64,000 nt of DNA from Oscillospiraceae bacterium (GTDB taxonomy: Bacteria; Bacillota; Clostridia; Oscillospirales; Ruminococcaceae): assembly GCA_024404875.1 (NCBI GenBank), contig JAKSPK010000001.1:1-64000 (forward strand), given 5' to 3'. The notes beneath the pieces are model-generated. The model saw only the letters and a list, made by a program, of their open reading frames with translations, was not told where the DNA came from and did no database searches. Positions 17,348-25,240 of the stretch are shown piece by piece. The translations under genes and the position numbers were made by a program. Positions within the stretch are counted from its first letter, which is position 1. Each line of letters opens with the position of its first letter.

Positions 17348-18812
17348 TCTGCCGGAGAAACAGATGCAGCGTATCGCCGTCCGCCGTAACACAGGATAGT
17401 AGTGTCTGCGCGATCAGTTTCTTTGCAGATGCGTCGGTTTCACTCCATCTCGGCAGACTGGCGGCCTGTGCCTTTCCCGCCGATGCGAGCTGGGTTTGCA
17501 GCAATTCCATCCGATGCGTGATCTGAGATGCCGCTTCCGTCAGCAGAGAAATATCCTTTCCGTCCGGATCTGAAAGGCTCCGCAATATCGCAGCACGGCG
17601 CAGCTTTAGCGCATCCAGCTCTGCACGGATCTGCGCAGAAATGTTATCGCTGATCATCATGATTCCTGCTCCGCGCAGCCGCTCTAGTTCCTCTGCGAGC
17701 AGCTGACCAGCCAATGCTTCAGCCGCATCAACACGCCAGACTGCGCCCGCGCCGCTGCATTTTCCACGCTTCCGGCCGCCGCAAATCAGATATACCGCAC
17801 TACGGCCTTGGACTGCCGTCAATGCGCTTCCGCAGCGCATACAATAGATCATACCGCTGAGCCATGTGCGCACACCCTTTCCGGATGCGCGCTTTTTTCG
17901 TGATGCTTCGAGCTTTTTCTGGCATCCGAGCCAGATTTCCGGCGCAACCGTTCCTCTGTGCGGCGCCGTTATCGCGAGAACATCATGCAAATCTGTAAAG
18001 CGGCTGCGGTTGTATCGGCGATCCGCATAAAGATAAATCCCGCGCTGCTGCGGAAGCGGATCCGCCATACACAAAACCGCTCCCCGTGCCGAAAGATACG
18101 CATATACATCCGCATTGCCCTGCACATAAACCGGATTCCGCAGTACACGGCAAAGAACATTCGGTGTCCAGCGGCCGCCGTGCAGCGTTTGAAAGCCCTG
18201 TGTATTCCATGTACGACAAATCGCCGTCAACGAACCATCCGGCCGCAGATATGCGTAAAATCCTTCCGAAATAATCGGCGCATTTTCGTCCGGTGCCAGA
18301 ATATTCGTCCGCCTGCCGAGGATCTCGCCGCGCACTTTATGGAATCCTGCCGGGGGAGGTCCGCCCGTATCAAATCCCAGCTTTGCGCGGGCAAATGCCG
18401 CGTCGCGCACTCTTCCGCTGATCGTTTCGCGTTCCAGTTGAGCAAATACCATGAGCAGACTCTGCATTGCCTGCCCCATTGGTGAGGCGGTCTCAAAGCG
18501 TTCAGTATGCGAGCGGAACTCTACACGATATAAACGGAATAAATCCAGCAAACGCGTGAAATCCGCAAGGTTGCGGCTGATGCGGTCGAGCTTATAGACG
18601 AGGACTGTTCCGATCTCTCCGCGCCGGATCGCTTCGGTCAGGGCGCGGAGTCCCGGCCGCTCCGTATTTTTGCCGGAATAGCCGCGGTCGCTGTAAACCG
18701 TGACCGGCGTTTCCGGCGGCAGCTCCGAACGGCAGAGTGCCTCCTGCGTTTCCAGACTGACACTGTCGGCACGATCGGCTGACTGCCGCACATAAACCGC
18801 AGTTATTCGCAT
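17325..18812 (-). CDS. Large serine recombinase
   Basis: This 495-residue protein belongs to the large serine recombinase class (phage integrase/TnpX type). The N-terminal resolvase domain (about 1-145) has YVRQSADRADSVSLETQ with Ser11 as nucleophile, then YSDRGYSGKNTERPGL, VYKLDRISRN and LERETISGRVRD. A recombinase domain follows (about 150-270, with GPPPAGFHKV), then a zinc-ribbon-like region with CMRCGSALT and a later Cys pair, and a helical C-terminal part (about 375-470). It could integrate or excise DNA without host factors. No phage, conjugation or transposon genes are nearby, so it may be a relic, a domesticated switch, or the only gene left of an element. The ribosome-binding site lies in a hairpin (18817-18854). 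Confidence 0.9.
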   Translation of the reverse strand: MRITAVYVRQSADRADSVSLETQEALCRSELPPETPVTVYSDRGYSGKNTERPGLRALTEAIRRGEIGTVLVYKLDRISRNLADFTRLLDLFRLYRVEFRSHTERFETASPMGQAMQSLLMVFAQLERETISGRVRDAAFARAKLGFDTGGPPPAGFHKVRGEILGRRTNILAPDENAPIISEGFYAYLRPDGSLTAICRTWNTQGFQTLHGGRWTPNVLCRVLRNPVYVQGNADVYAYLSARGAVLCMADPLPQQRGIYLYADRRYNRSRFTDLHDVLAITAPHRGTVAPEIWLGCQKKLEASRKKRASGKGVRTWLSGMIYCMRCGSALTAVQGRSAVYLICGGRKRGKCSGAGAVWRVDAAEALAGQLLAEELERLRGAGIMMISDNISAQIRAELDALKLRRAAILRSLSDPDGKDISLLTEAASQITHRMELLQTQLASAGKAQAASLPRWSETDASAKKLIAQTLLSCVTADGDTLHLFLRQISPSSGG

Positions 18813-18816
18813 AAAT

Positions 18817-18854
18817 ATCCCCCCTGCTTATGCTTATGCATCCGCAGGGGGGAT
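18817..18854 (-). repeat. Inverted repeat covering the recombinase ribosome-binding site
   Basis: Arms at 18817-18827 and 18844-18854 are 11-base perfect complements around a 16-base loop. On the minus-strand mRNA the 3' arm holds the GGGGGG Shine-Dalgarno stretch, six bases before the ATG at 18812. Folding would hide the site. The palindrome could also be a protein-binding operator or part of an attachment site. Confidence 0.65.
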
Positions 18855-18977
18855 TCATGCACGAACCATCGAAACATCCGGGACAAATGTGTGCAAAGCA
18901 GGCCGCTTTATCGTCCTCCACAGTGACAGTCCCTGATTTGTCTATACGGGCACATCTCCCTATGATTGCGCCTGCCG

Positions 18978-20060
18978 TCAGTCGCCGAACGAAACACCGA
19001 TGCGCTTTGCCGTCACGACAAGCTGATCCTTCGGGCTGACAAATTTCGTCAGACCTGCAATATCTTCCAGCTTATTCGCTGTGACCTTGCCGTTAACCAT
19101 TGCAACTGTTCGGCCGTATTTCTCATTTGCGATCAGCTTTGCCGCATGAACACCGAATTTCGTTGCGAGAACGCGGTCATATGCAGAGGGCGAGCCGCCG
19201 CGGAGCATATGTCCCGGTACGCAGACTCGCGTATCAATACCGGTACCCGCCTGCACCTGAGCCGCAATACGGGAAGTCGCCGTAATAATGCCGGCCTCCT
19301 CGCGCTTTCTTGCACGATCCTTCTTCTTGAGCTGTGCCTCATCCTTATCGAATGCGCCCTCTGCGACAGCGAGGATCGAGAATGCCTTGCCGCTTGCGGC
19401 CCGCTTCATAACCGCATCGCATACCTTGTCGATATCATACGGGATCTCCGGAATCAGGATGATATCCGCGCCGCCGGCGAGTCCTGCATTCAGCGTCAGC
19501 CATCCTGCCTTGTTGCCCATGATCTCACAGACGAGAATGCGGCTGTGAGAAGCGGCAGTCGTATGCAGCCGATCAATCGCGTCAGTTGCGATATCGACGG
19601 CAGTATGGAAACCGAAGGTCACATCCGTACCGTAAATATCATTGTCGATCGTCTTCGGCAGACCGATGACATTCAAACCCTCCTGCGCAAGCAGATGCGA
19701 AGTTTTGTGCGTACCGTTTCCGCCGAGTGTCAGCAGACAGTCGAGCTTCTGCTTCTTGTAGGTCTCGCGCATATTCTTAACCTTGTCCACATTGTCATCG
19801 CCGATGACTGTCATCATCTTGAACGGCTGACGCTTGGTGCCGAGGATCGTTCCGCCCTGTGTCAAAATGCCGGAGAATTCGCCCGGCTGCATGACACGGC
19901 ACATATTGTGAATCAGGCCGTAATAGCCGTTGGAGATGCCGACGATCTCGACATTGTCCTCACCCATCAGCTCAAAGCAGGCCTTCGCGACGCCGCGGAT
20001 TGTGGCATTGAGACCCGGGCAGTCACCGCCGGAGGTCAGGATTCCGATTCTTTTTTTCAT
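18978..20060 (-). CDS. pfkA: 6-phosphofructokinase, group III (mixed) type
   Basis: This 360-residue enzyme phosphorylates fructose 6-phosphate in glycolysis. The motifs are GILTSGGDCPGLNA, GGNGTHKTSHLL, LPKTIDNDIYGTD and IMGNKAGW. The residue pair that tells ATP from PPi enzymes is Gly116 (ATP-like, not Asp) and Lys136 in PKTIDND. That pattern matches group III enzymes and suggests ATP as donor. The ATG at 20060 was chosen because AAAGGAATC precedes it and homology starts there; an upstream in-frame ATG at 20129 would add 23 residues encoded by a decayed duplicate leader. The recombinase gene follows 165 bases downstream on the same strand. Confidence 0.93.
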   Translation of the reverse strand: MKKRIGILTSGGDCPGLNATIRGVAKACFELMGEDNVEIVGISNGYYGLIHNMCRVMQPGEFSGILTQGGTILGTKRQPFKMMTVIGDDNVDKVKNMRETYKKQKLDCLLTLGGNGTHKTSHLLAQEGLNVIGLPKTIDNDIYGTDVTFGFHTAVDIATDAIDRLHTTAASHSRILVCEIMGNKAGWLTLNAGLAGGADIILIPEIPYDIDKVCDAVMKRAASGKAFSILAVAEGAFDKDEAQLKKKDRARKREEAGIITATSRIAAQVQAGTGIDTRVCVPGHMLRGGSPSAYDRVLATKFGVHAAKLIANEKYGRTVAMVNGKVTANKLEDIAGLTKFVSPKDQLVVTAKRIGVSFGD

Positions 20061-20090
20061 AGTTTTTGATTCCTTTCGTATTTGGTTTTT
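20026..20090 (-). repeat. pfk 5' end, functional copy of a 110-base-period duplication
   Basis: These bases (first 12 pfk codons plus its ribosome-binding site and leader) match 20136-20200 at 57 of 65 positions by hand count. This is the copy with the ATG start. Confidence 0.8.
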
Positions 20091-20135
20091 GTTTTCGTAA
20101 TTTGCATTCTGTCCATCCGGCTGCGGCACTGCCGC

Positions 20136-20200
20136 CCGCCGGAGGTCAGGATTCCAATTCGTTTTTTCTTGGTTTTTGATTCCTTACGTTTATGGATTTT
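20136..20200 (-). pseudogene. Remnant of a second pfk gene (start codon lost)
   Basis: Read on the minus strand, this copy has the same AAGGAATC site and encodes KKRIGILTSGG, the exact start of the kinase, but the ATG has become AAG and the match ends after 12 codons. The two differences inside the codons from KKR to GG (AGA/CGA and ATC/ATT) are synonymous. That suggests the copy once encoded a working protein. It is probably what is left of a tandem paralogue after a deletion. Confidence 0.65.
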
Positions 20201-20260
20201 TGGTTTGGGATTCGTTTTCGTTTATAGTTTTTTGTCAGGGATTCATGCTTTTATGATGTT

Positions 20261-21301
20261 TTATGTAAGTGCATAATATGCTTCGCCCTCGTCTGTCAGA
20301 TAAATATTCGTCTCCTGAAAAGGTGCATACAAGGCTTCTTCTAACTGCTGCCGCACAGCCGATTCTCCGCTCGGCAGAGAATCCAGCAGCTTTTCAATCT
20401 CTGCCTTTCTTGATCTCAAATCATAGCTTCGTGTTTTTTCCTCTGTCAGCTGATAAACGCCGCCGTGCATCATTCCGAGACAGCTGCGTATTTTGTCTCT
20501 GTATTTTGAAACATATTCCGCTGTATCTTCAATCATAAAATCAAGATAATCATGATCGAAATTTCCCGAATAATACGGCTCAAGAATACAGCACATGATA
20601 TAAAGCTGCAAGGAAAGCTCCAGACTGTTGATGATCTGACTGACCTTCTGCTTTTTCGACAATTCTGTTGTTTTTCCCGCCGCATCTTTGACAGCTGCTT
20701 CCAAATCATTCAGGTAAAATTCGATATCCTTCATTGCAACTTTTCTTGCATTCTGAATACCGGAAATCGTTGCTGTCTGCTGAACTTCATGCCGAATGAT
20801 CGACGCATAGCATTTCTGCGCATACTGGACAAATGATATTTCCGAGATCAACTCCGCCTTTTTATCGCCGTATAAAAACGCGAGGATATCGCTCACATTC
20901 TGACTAATCTTATCGAGCTTGCTGTTGATCTCCGAAAGAAAATACTGACCGGTGATCGCTGACATCACGGTAAAGATGCCCATTGCTGCCGCAACAGGTA
21001 CCATTCGATGATAAGAAGCTTGGTCTATAATTCCGCTCTTACCCATAATGGCAGAACCATATCCACCTGTTTTGAATTTCATCAATGTATGCGGAAGTCC
21101 CTCCGGAAATCTGCAATAATATGCCTTTGAAAGCAATCCGGTTGCTGCGGCAGGAACGATCGACTGCATCAGCATACTGACCTCGGATTTATCAAGATTC
21201 ATTTTCCTGAATTTCGTTTTGTCCTGAAAATCCGGAAGTGCTTCGACCGACTTCACCTGAAAATCCAATGCTTCCTGAAGCTCCGCTTTTTCGTTTTCCA
21301 T
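20261..21301 (-). CDS. Unknown protein with membrane segments and coiled coil
   Basis: I do not recognise this 346-residue protein. Two hydrophobic stretches (about residues 40-60 and 96-120) precede an amphipathic segment with SEINSKLDKISQNVSDIL, followed by a long helical region to the end. The pattern of hydrophobic stretch, short coiled coil and helical tail is seen in assorted Firmicute accessory proteins; no catalytic motif is visible. The ATG at 21301 follows AAAGGAC and was preferred to one 33 bases upstream. It starts 37 bases after the NERD gene ends, on the same strand, so the two are probably co-transcribed. Codon use is more AT-rich than in neighbouring housekeeping genes, which fits an acquired gene. 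Confidence 0.7.
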   Translation of the reverse strand: MENEKAELQEALDFQVKSVEALPDFQDKTKFRKMNLDKSEVSMLMQSIVPAAATGLLSKAYYCRFPEGLPHTLMKFKTGGYGSAIMGKSGIIDQASYHRMVPVAAAMGIFTVMSAITGQYFLSEINSKLDKISQNVSDILAFLYGDKKAELISEISFVQYAQKCYASIIRHEVQQTATISGIQNARKVAMKDIEFYLNDLEAAVKDAAGKTTELSKKQKVSQIINSLELSLQLYIMCCILEPYYSGNFDHDYLDFMIEDTAEYVSKYRDKIRSCLGMMHGGVYQLTEEKTRSYDLRSRKAEIEKLLDSLPSGESAVRQQLEEALYAPFQETNIYLTDEGEAYYALT

Positions 21302-21338
21302 ACACTGTCCTTTCCGGTTATCATGTTTCCGCAATATC

Positions 21339-22052
21339 TCACATTTTATGTGTATATTTGCATTTCGGGTACAGGGAACATACCCAGTAATTACCGGTCG
21401 GCGTGCCGACGGGCTTCAGCGGCGAAAGACATTCCGGACAGATCTGCTGCGCCAGCGCCCGTCTTGCGTTCAGCTTGTAATCCACAGACTCGGCCACATG
21501 CTTCATACGCATATCCTCGCCGCGGAGCTGATGCTCTCCGATGTAATCATAGATATACCGTGTCTCGGCATCAGTCAGATGCATTTTGCGCTTTTCGCAC
21601 ACAAGCTGCACGATCCGGCGCATCGTATTCAGATTCTGCACAATGCTCGTATCTGCCGGATACGGCCCCGTCAGCTCCAGCTTGCCGCCCCTTCCGACCG
21701 GCTGCATCACGACCAATGAATGAAAATGCAGCTCATACGGCACCGGACTCAAAAATTTCCGCATTTGCAGCATATGATAAAGGCTCTGCATCATCGGGCT
21801 GAAATAGTCAATCTCTGCACCGCCAACGAATTGCTTCCAGTATTTGTTCATTCCGCTGCCTGCGATGAGTCCCTGATAGGTCTTGTATTCTCCGAGAAAT
21901 ATACACTGCGGCGCTGCGATTACAAAATCAATATGCATCGTCCTGTCATTGGCTGGGATCAGTACATCGCGCATCACATACCAGTCGCTGTATTGCAGCA
22001 GCGCATTGGTCAGCGCAGCATCCGGCGCCTGTGATGAAATCGGATTCGCCAT
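21339..22052 (-). CDS. NERD-domain nuclease-like protein with zinc ribbon
   Basis: This 237-residue protein has a nuclease-related (NERD) domain at about residues 15-130, with the PD-(D/E)XK-like residues Asp42 (HIDFVI), Glu55 and Lys57 (GEYKTYQG). A C-terminal zinc ribbon of the topoisomerase type follows, with CPECLSPL and CSLYPKC. Such proteins are thought to cut or bind DNA; few have been studied. A TAAGGAGG site lies 9 bases before the ATG. It sits 15 bases after the GGDEF-EAL gene and just before the unknown membrane/coiled-coil gene. Confidence 0.85.
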   Translation of the reverse strand: MANPISSQAPDAALTNALLQYSDWYVMRDVLIPANDRTMHIDFVIAAPQCIFLGEYKTYQGLIAGSGMNKYWKQFVGGAEIDYFSPMMQSLYHMLQMRKFLSPVPYELHFHSLVVMQPVGRGGKLELTGPYPADTSIVQNLNTMRRIVQLVCEKRKMHLTDAETRYIYDYIGEHQLRGEDMRMKHVAESVDYKLNARRALAQQICPECLSPLKPVGTPTGNYWVCSLYPKCKYTHKM

Positions 22053-22067
22053 GAAAGGTCTGCCTCC

Positions 22068-24365
22068 TTAATACACGATCTTATTCTTTATATTATCGCG
22101 GATAAACTGCTCTGCTTCCTTAGCGTTCATCGGATGACCGTATAGATAACCCTGCACAAGATCGCAGCCCATTTCACGCAGCGCGACCGCCTGTTCCGGC
22201 GTTTCTACACCCTCTGCAATCGTCCGGATTTTTTTTGCCTTTGCAATCCGTGCGACTGAATGAATGATCTCCTGCACGACTGGATCTGCATCCATGCCGA
22301 CCACGAAGGAGCGGTCGAGCTTCAGCATCGTGAACGGGAGCTGCTGAATATAGCTAAGCGAGGAATAGCCGGTACCGAAATCGTCCATTGCAAGCTGGAT
22401 ACCTGCCTCACGGAGCTGATGCATCCGGTCAATCGTCATATCAATATCCATTAGCGCCATAGATTCAGTCAGCTCGATTTCAAGATTCTTCGGATCGAGG
22501 CCATGGCGATTCAGCGTTTTCATGATCTCCGCACAAATATTCTCCTGATAAAAATCCGGACTGCTGAAGTTGATCGACATCACGATTTCCGGCAGCCCAA
22601 GAGTCTGCCAGACTTTTGCCTGCCGGACAGCTTCATCCAGCACAAACCGCGTGATATGCGTGATGAGCTGTGAACGCTCAGCCAGCGGAATAAAGATATT
22701 CGGCGCAATCAGCTTGCCGGAGGGATGCCGCCAGCGGATCAGTGCTTCGAGGCCCTTGATCCCGCCCGTATGCAGGTCGATCTTCGGCTGGTAATACAGC
22801 TCGAATTCCCGGCGCATAACGGCATCATGAAGCTGTGCTTCGAGAATGCTTTCCTGAATAATCGAATCATGCATCGCTGAGGTATAGCGGCGAATCGAGC
22901 CGAGCTTTGCTTTGCCGCTTGACACTGCAAATTCTGCATGCTCCAGCACCTTTTCAAAAGTCTCGCCGTCCGCCGGCATCCGCGCATAGCCCGCTGAGCA
23001 GGTCAGTGAACGGTTCGAGAGCGCACCAACTGCCTTCGTCGCAAGTGTCCGCTGTACTCTGTCAACAACCTTTTCCGGCAGAGTTTCATCGCCGTTATCG
23101 CGCAGGATCAGCGCAAAATTATCACCGGAAATACGCGCACCGAAGCCGCCGAGATTAAGCTGCTTTTTCAGTGCATGTGCAAAGGCGCTCAGCAGCTCAT
23201 TTCCGATCTCATAGCCACAGGTATCGTTGATGAGGTGGAAGCGGTCGATGTCCATGACAATCACCCAATAAGAGCTGCGCAGCTCCACGGTACATTGATA
23301 GAGATCACGCCCCATAATCATCAGCTTGTTGCGGTTCGGGATGCCGGTCACGGAATCCTCATAAGCGATCTGCTCAATTTTTGCATCCTTTTCCTTTTCC
23401 GCTGTGACGTCTATGACTGATCCGCCAACGATCAGTCTGCCGGACTCGGCATTCTGCGTTGCTTTGAAGCGATAGCTGAACCAGCGGTACTGACCGTCCG
23501 CCGCGCTGATGCGCAGCTCCAGCCGCTCATGTCTGCCGATATAATTCCGCATATTGTTGCGCATATTCTGAACGAAATTGTCGAACTTCACAGTATCCAG
23601 CGGATAGACACGCTTTCGCAGTTCGTCAACCGTCATGGCGCTTTCGTTAATACCAAGCATCTTCTGGAGCTTCTCTGTCGGGAACAGGTGCGAATTGCCC
23701 TGCTCAATCAGCAGGATACCAACATCCATCAGCTCCATTGTCAGATTATGCCGTCCCTCAGAAACAGTCAGCCGCTTGGAAGCGATCTCCAGCTCGGACT
23801 GCATCTTCCGGATATCGTCCATATCTATGCCTATCGAGAGCAGCCATGTCACGCCTTCCTCATCTGTCTCGACGGCCGAGGTATTCCAGACCATATCATG
23901 CGGCACGCCGGAGGGTGAGGTAAACGAATACTCCTGATTTTTCGCGGAAACAACCGCGCTGATCCCTGCGGCATCCAGCTCCCTTTTGCCGAAGAACATC
24001 GGAACGACATATTTTACATCATAGTCATCGCGCATCTGCATCTCTGCAATTTTCGTGAGCGCATCATTTATGATCAGTTTTTTCATGCCGTCATCCCAGA
24101 GCATCGCAGGCGAGGTGAGGTTTTTCACAAGATGTTCCAGCCGTTTGTAAGTCAGGAGCTTCCTGCGTTTTTCCGCACGCTGCCGCCGCAGTACCATCCA
24201 CAAATTCAGGATCACCGCGATCAACGCATAGGCATTGAAGATCAGATAGACCAGATCGCCCTTTTCGCGATGAAGAAACGCATAGACGATCATATAACCT
24301 GTTGCAAGCGAAAATGCAACCACAACGGAATACATCAGCTGCTTTTTATATTTCAATTCTGTCAC
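22068..24365 (-). CDS. GGDEF-EAL protein, probable c-di-GMP phosphodiesterase
   Basis: This 765-residue membrane protein has two N-terminal helices (about 10-32 and 36-60), a PAS-like region (about 75-320), a GGDEF domain and an EAL domain. The GGDEF signature is degenerate: Ser413-Gly-Asp-Asn-Phe (SGDNF), so it probably does not make c-di-GMP and may only bind GTP. The EAL domain keeps its key motifs: EAL at Glu540, a metal-binding Asn in SINFS, ELTES, MDDFGTGYSS, LKLDRSF and AEGVET. It should therefore hydrolyse c-di-GMP. The start is a GTG with GGGA five bases away; a TTG three codons later has AAAGG at ten bases and is an alternative. It heads a minus-strand run with the NERD gene. Confidence 0.9.
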   Translation of the reverse strand: MTELKYKKQLMYSVVVAFSLATGYMIVYAFLHREKGDLVYLIFNAYALIAVILNLWMVLRRQRAEKRRKLLTYKRLEHLVKNLTSPAMLWDDGMKKLIINDALTKIAEMQMRDDYDVKYVVPMFFGKRELDAAGISAVVSAKNQEYSFTSPSGVPHDMVWNTSAVETDEEGVTWLLSIGIDMDDIRKMQSELEIASKRLTVSEGRHNLTMELMDVGILLIEQGNSHLFPTEKLQKMLGINESAMTVDELRKRVYPLDTVKFDNFVQNMRNNMRNYIGRHERLELRISAADGQYRWFSYRFKATQNAESGRLIVGGSVIDVTAEKEKDAKIEQIAYEDSVTGIPNRNKLMIMGRDLYQCTVELRSSYWVIVMDIDRFHLINDTCGYEIGNELLSAFAHALKKQLNLGGFGARISGDNFALILRDNGDETLPEKVVDRVQRTLATKAVGALSNRSLTCSAGYARMPADGETFEKVLEHAEFAVSSGKAKLGSIRRYTSAMHDSIIQESILEAQLHDAVMRREFELYYQPKIDLHTGGIKGLEALIRWRHPSGKLIAPNIFIPLAERSQLITHITRFVLDEAVRQAKVWQTLGLPEIVMSINFSSPDFYQENICAEIMKTLNRHGLDPKNLEIELTESMALMDIDMTIDRMHQLREAGIQLAMDDFGTGYSSLSYIQQLPFTMLKLDRSFVVGMDADPVVQEIIHSVARIAKAKKIRTIAEGVETPEQAVALREMGCDLVQGYLYGHPMNAKEAEQFIRDNIKNKIVY

Positions 24366-24514
24366 ACCTTTCCCGCAAACTGCACCGGGTTTCTATTCTC
24401 CGGTGCATACCAATCCATGTTTTATTATACCAAAGAAAACAGTAAATGTCAATGGATTTTCATGATTAACAAAAAAGAATTTGGACTAGATTTCACAAAG
24501 AATTCACAATTCTA

Positions 24515-24523
24515 TGGTAGAAT
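24515..24523 (+). promoter_or_regulatory. Extended -10 element before the two-component genes
   Basis: TGGTAGAAT (TG at 24515, TAGAAT at 24518-24523) lies about 48 bases before the response regulator in the AT-rich gap between divergent genes. No good -35 is placed at 17 bases. Two TTCACA repeats nearby (24492 and 24503) could be operator half-sites. Confidence 0.45.
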
Positions 24524-24571
24524 AAATATATCGAGAATCTATGTCTGACAATACAGAAAGGATTTGCAAGT

Positions 24572-25240
24572 ATGAAGCTTCTGGTAGTTGACGATGAAAT
24601 GAACATCCGCAGAGTTGTGCGTGAATATGCGGAATTCAAGGGCTACGAGGTCGATGAGGCTGCGGACGGCATGGAGGCCGTGACCAAGGCCAAGGAAACA
24701 GACTATGATGTCATCATCATGGATATCATGATGCCGCGCTTTGACGGCTATTCCGTCTGTAAGGAAATTCGCAAGACAAAAAACACGCCGATCATCATGC
24801 TCTCCGCCCGCGCAGAAGAATATGACAAGCTCTACGGCTTTGAACTTGGAATCGATGATTATGTGGTCAAGCCCTTCTCCCCGAAAGAGCTGATGGCGCG
24901 CGTCAAGGCCGTCACCTCACGCAAGGCTGCGCAGCAGCCCGCCGTTCCGGAGCGTATGACCTTCGAGGGACTGCAGATTGACATGGCCGGCAGAGAAGTT
25001 TATGTCAATGGACAAAAGGCCAATATGACGCCGAAGGAATACGACCTGCTGTTTTATCTTGTCAAGAACCGCAATATTGCGCTCACCCGTGACAAGCTGC
25101 TGGAGGAGGTCTGGGGCTACGATTTCTTCGGCGATGACCGCACAGTCGATACCCATATCAAAATGCTTCGCAACAGTCTCGGTGAATATCGCAAATATAT
25201 CGTCACACTGAGAGGAATGGGATATAAATTTGAAGCGTAA
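24572..25240 (+). CDS. OmpR-family response regulator
   Basis: This 222-residue regulator has a receiver domain with acidic Asp7/Asp8, phospho-acceptor Asp51 (IIMDIMMPRFDG), Ser/Thr and Lys at LSAR and VVKPFSPKEL. A winged-helix DNA-binding domain follows, with LTPKEYDLLFYLVKN-type sequence and a C-terminal VDTHIKMLR...GYKF. The AAAGGA site is 8 bases before the ATG. Its last codons overlap the kinase start, so the pair is coupled. The regulon is unknown. Confidence 0.94.
   Translation: MKLLVVDDEMNIRRVVREYAEFKGYEVDEAADGMEAVTKAKETDYDVIIMDIMMPRFDGYSVCKEIRKTKNTPIIMLSARAEEYDKLYGFELGIDDYVVKPFSPKELMARVKAVTSRKAAQQPAVPERMTFEGLQIDMAGREVYVNGQKANMTPKEYDLLFYLVKNRNIALTRDKLLEEVWGYDFFGDDRTVDTHIKMLRNSLGEYRKYIVTLRGMGYKFEA

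Noticed and set aside
17325..24365. Prophage or integrative element around the recombinase
   Set aside because: No capsid, tail, replication, conjugation or transposase genes, and pfk is a core gene.
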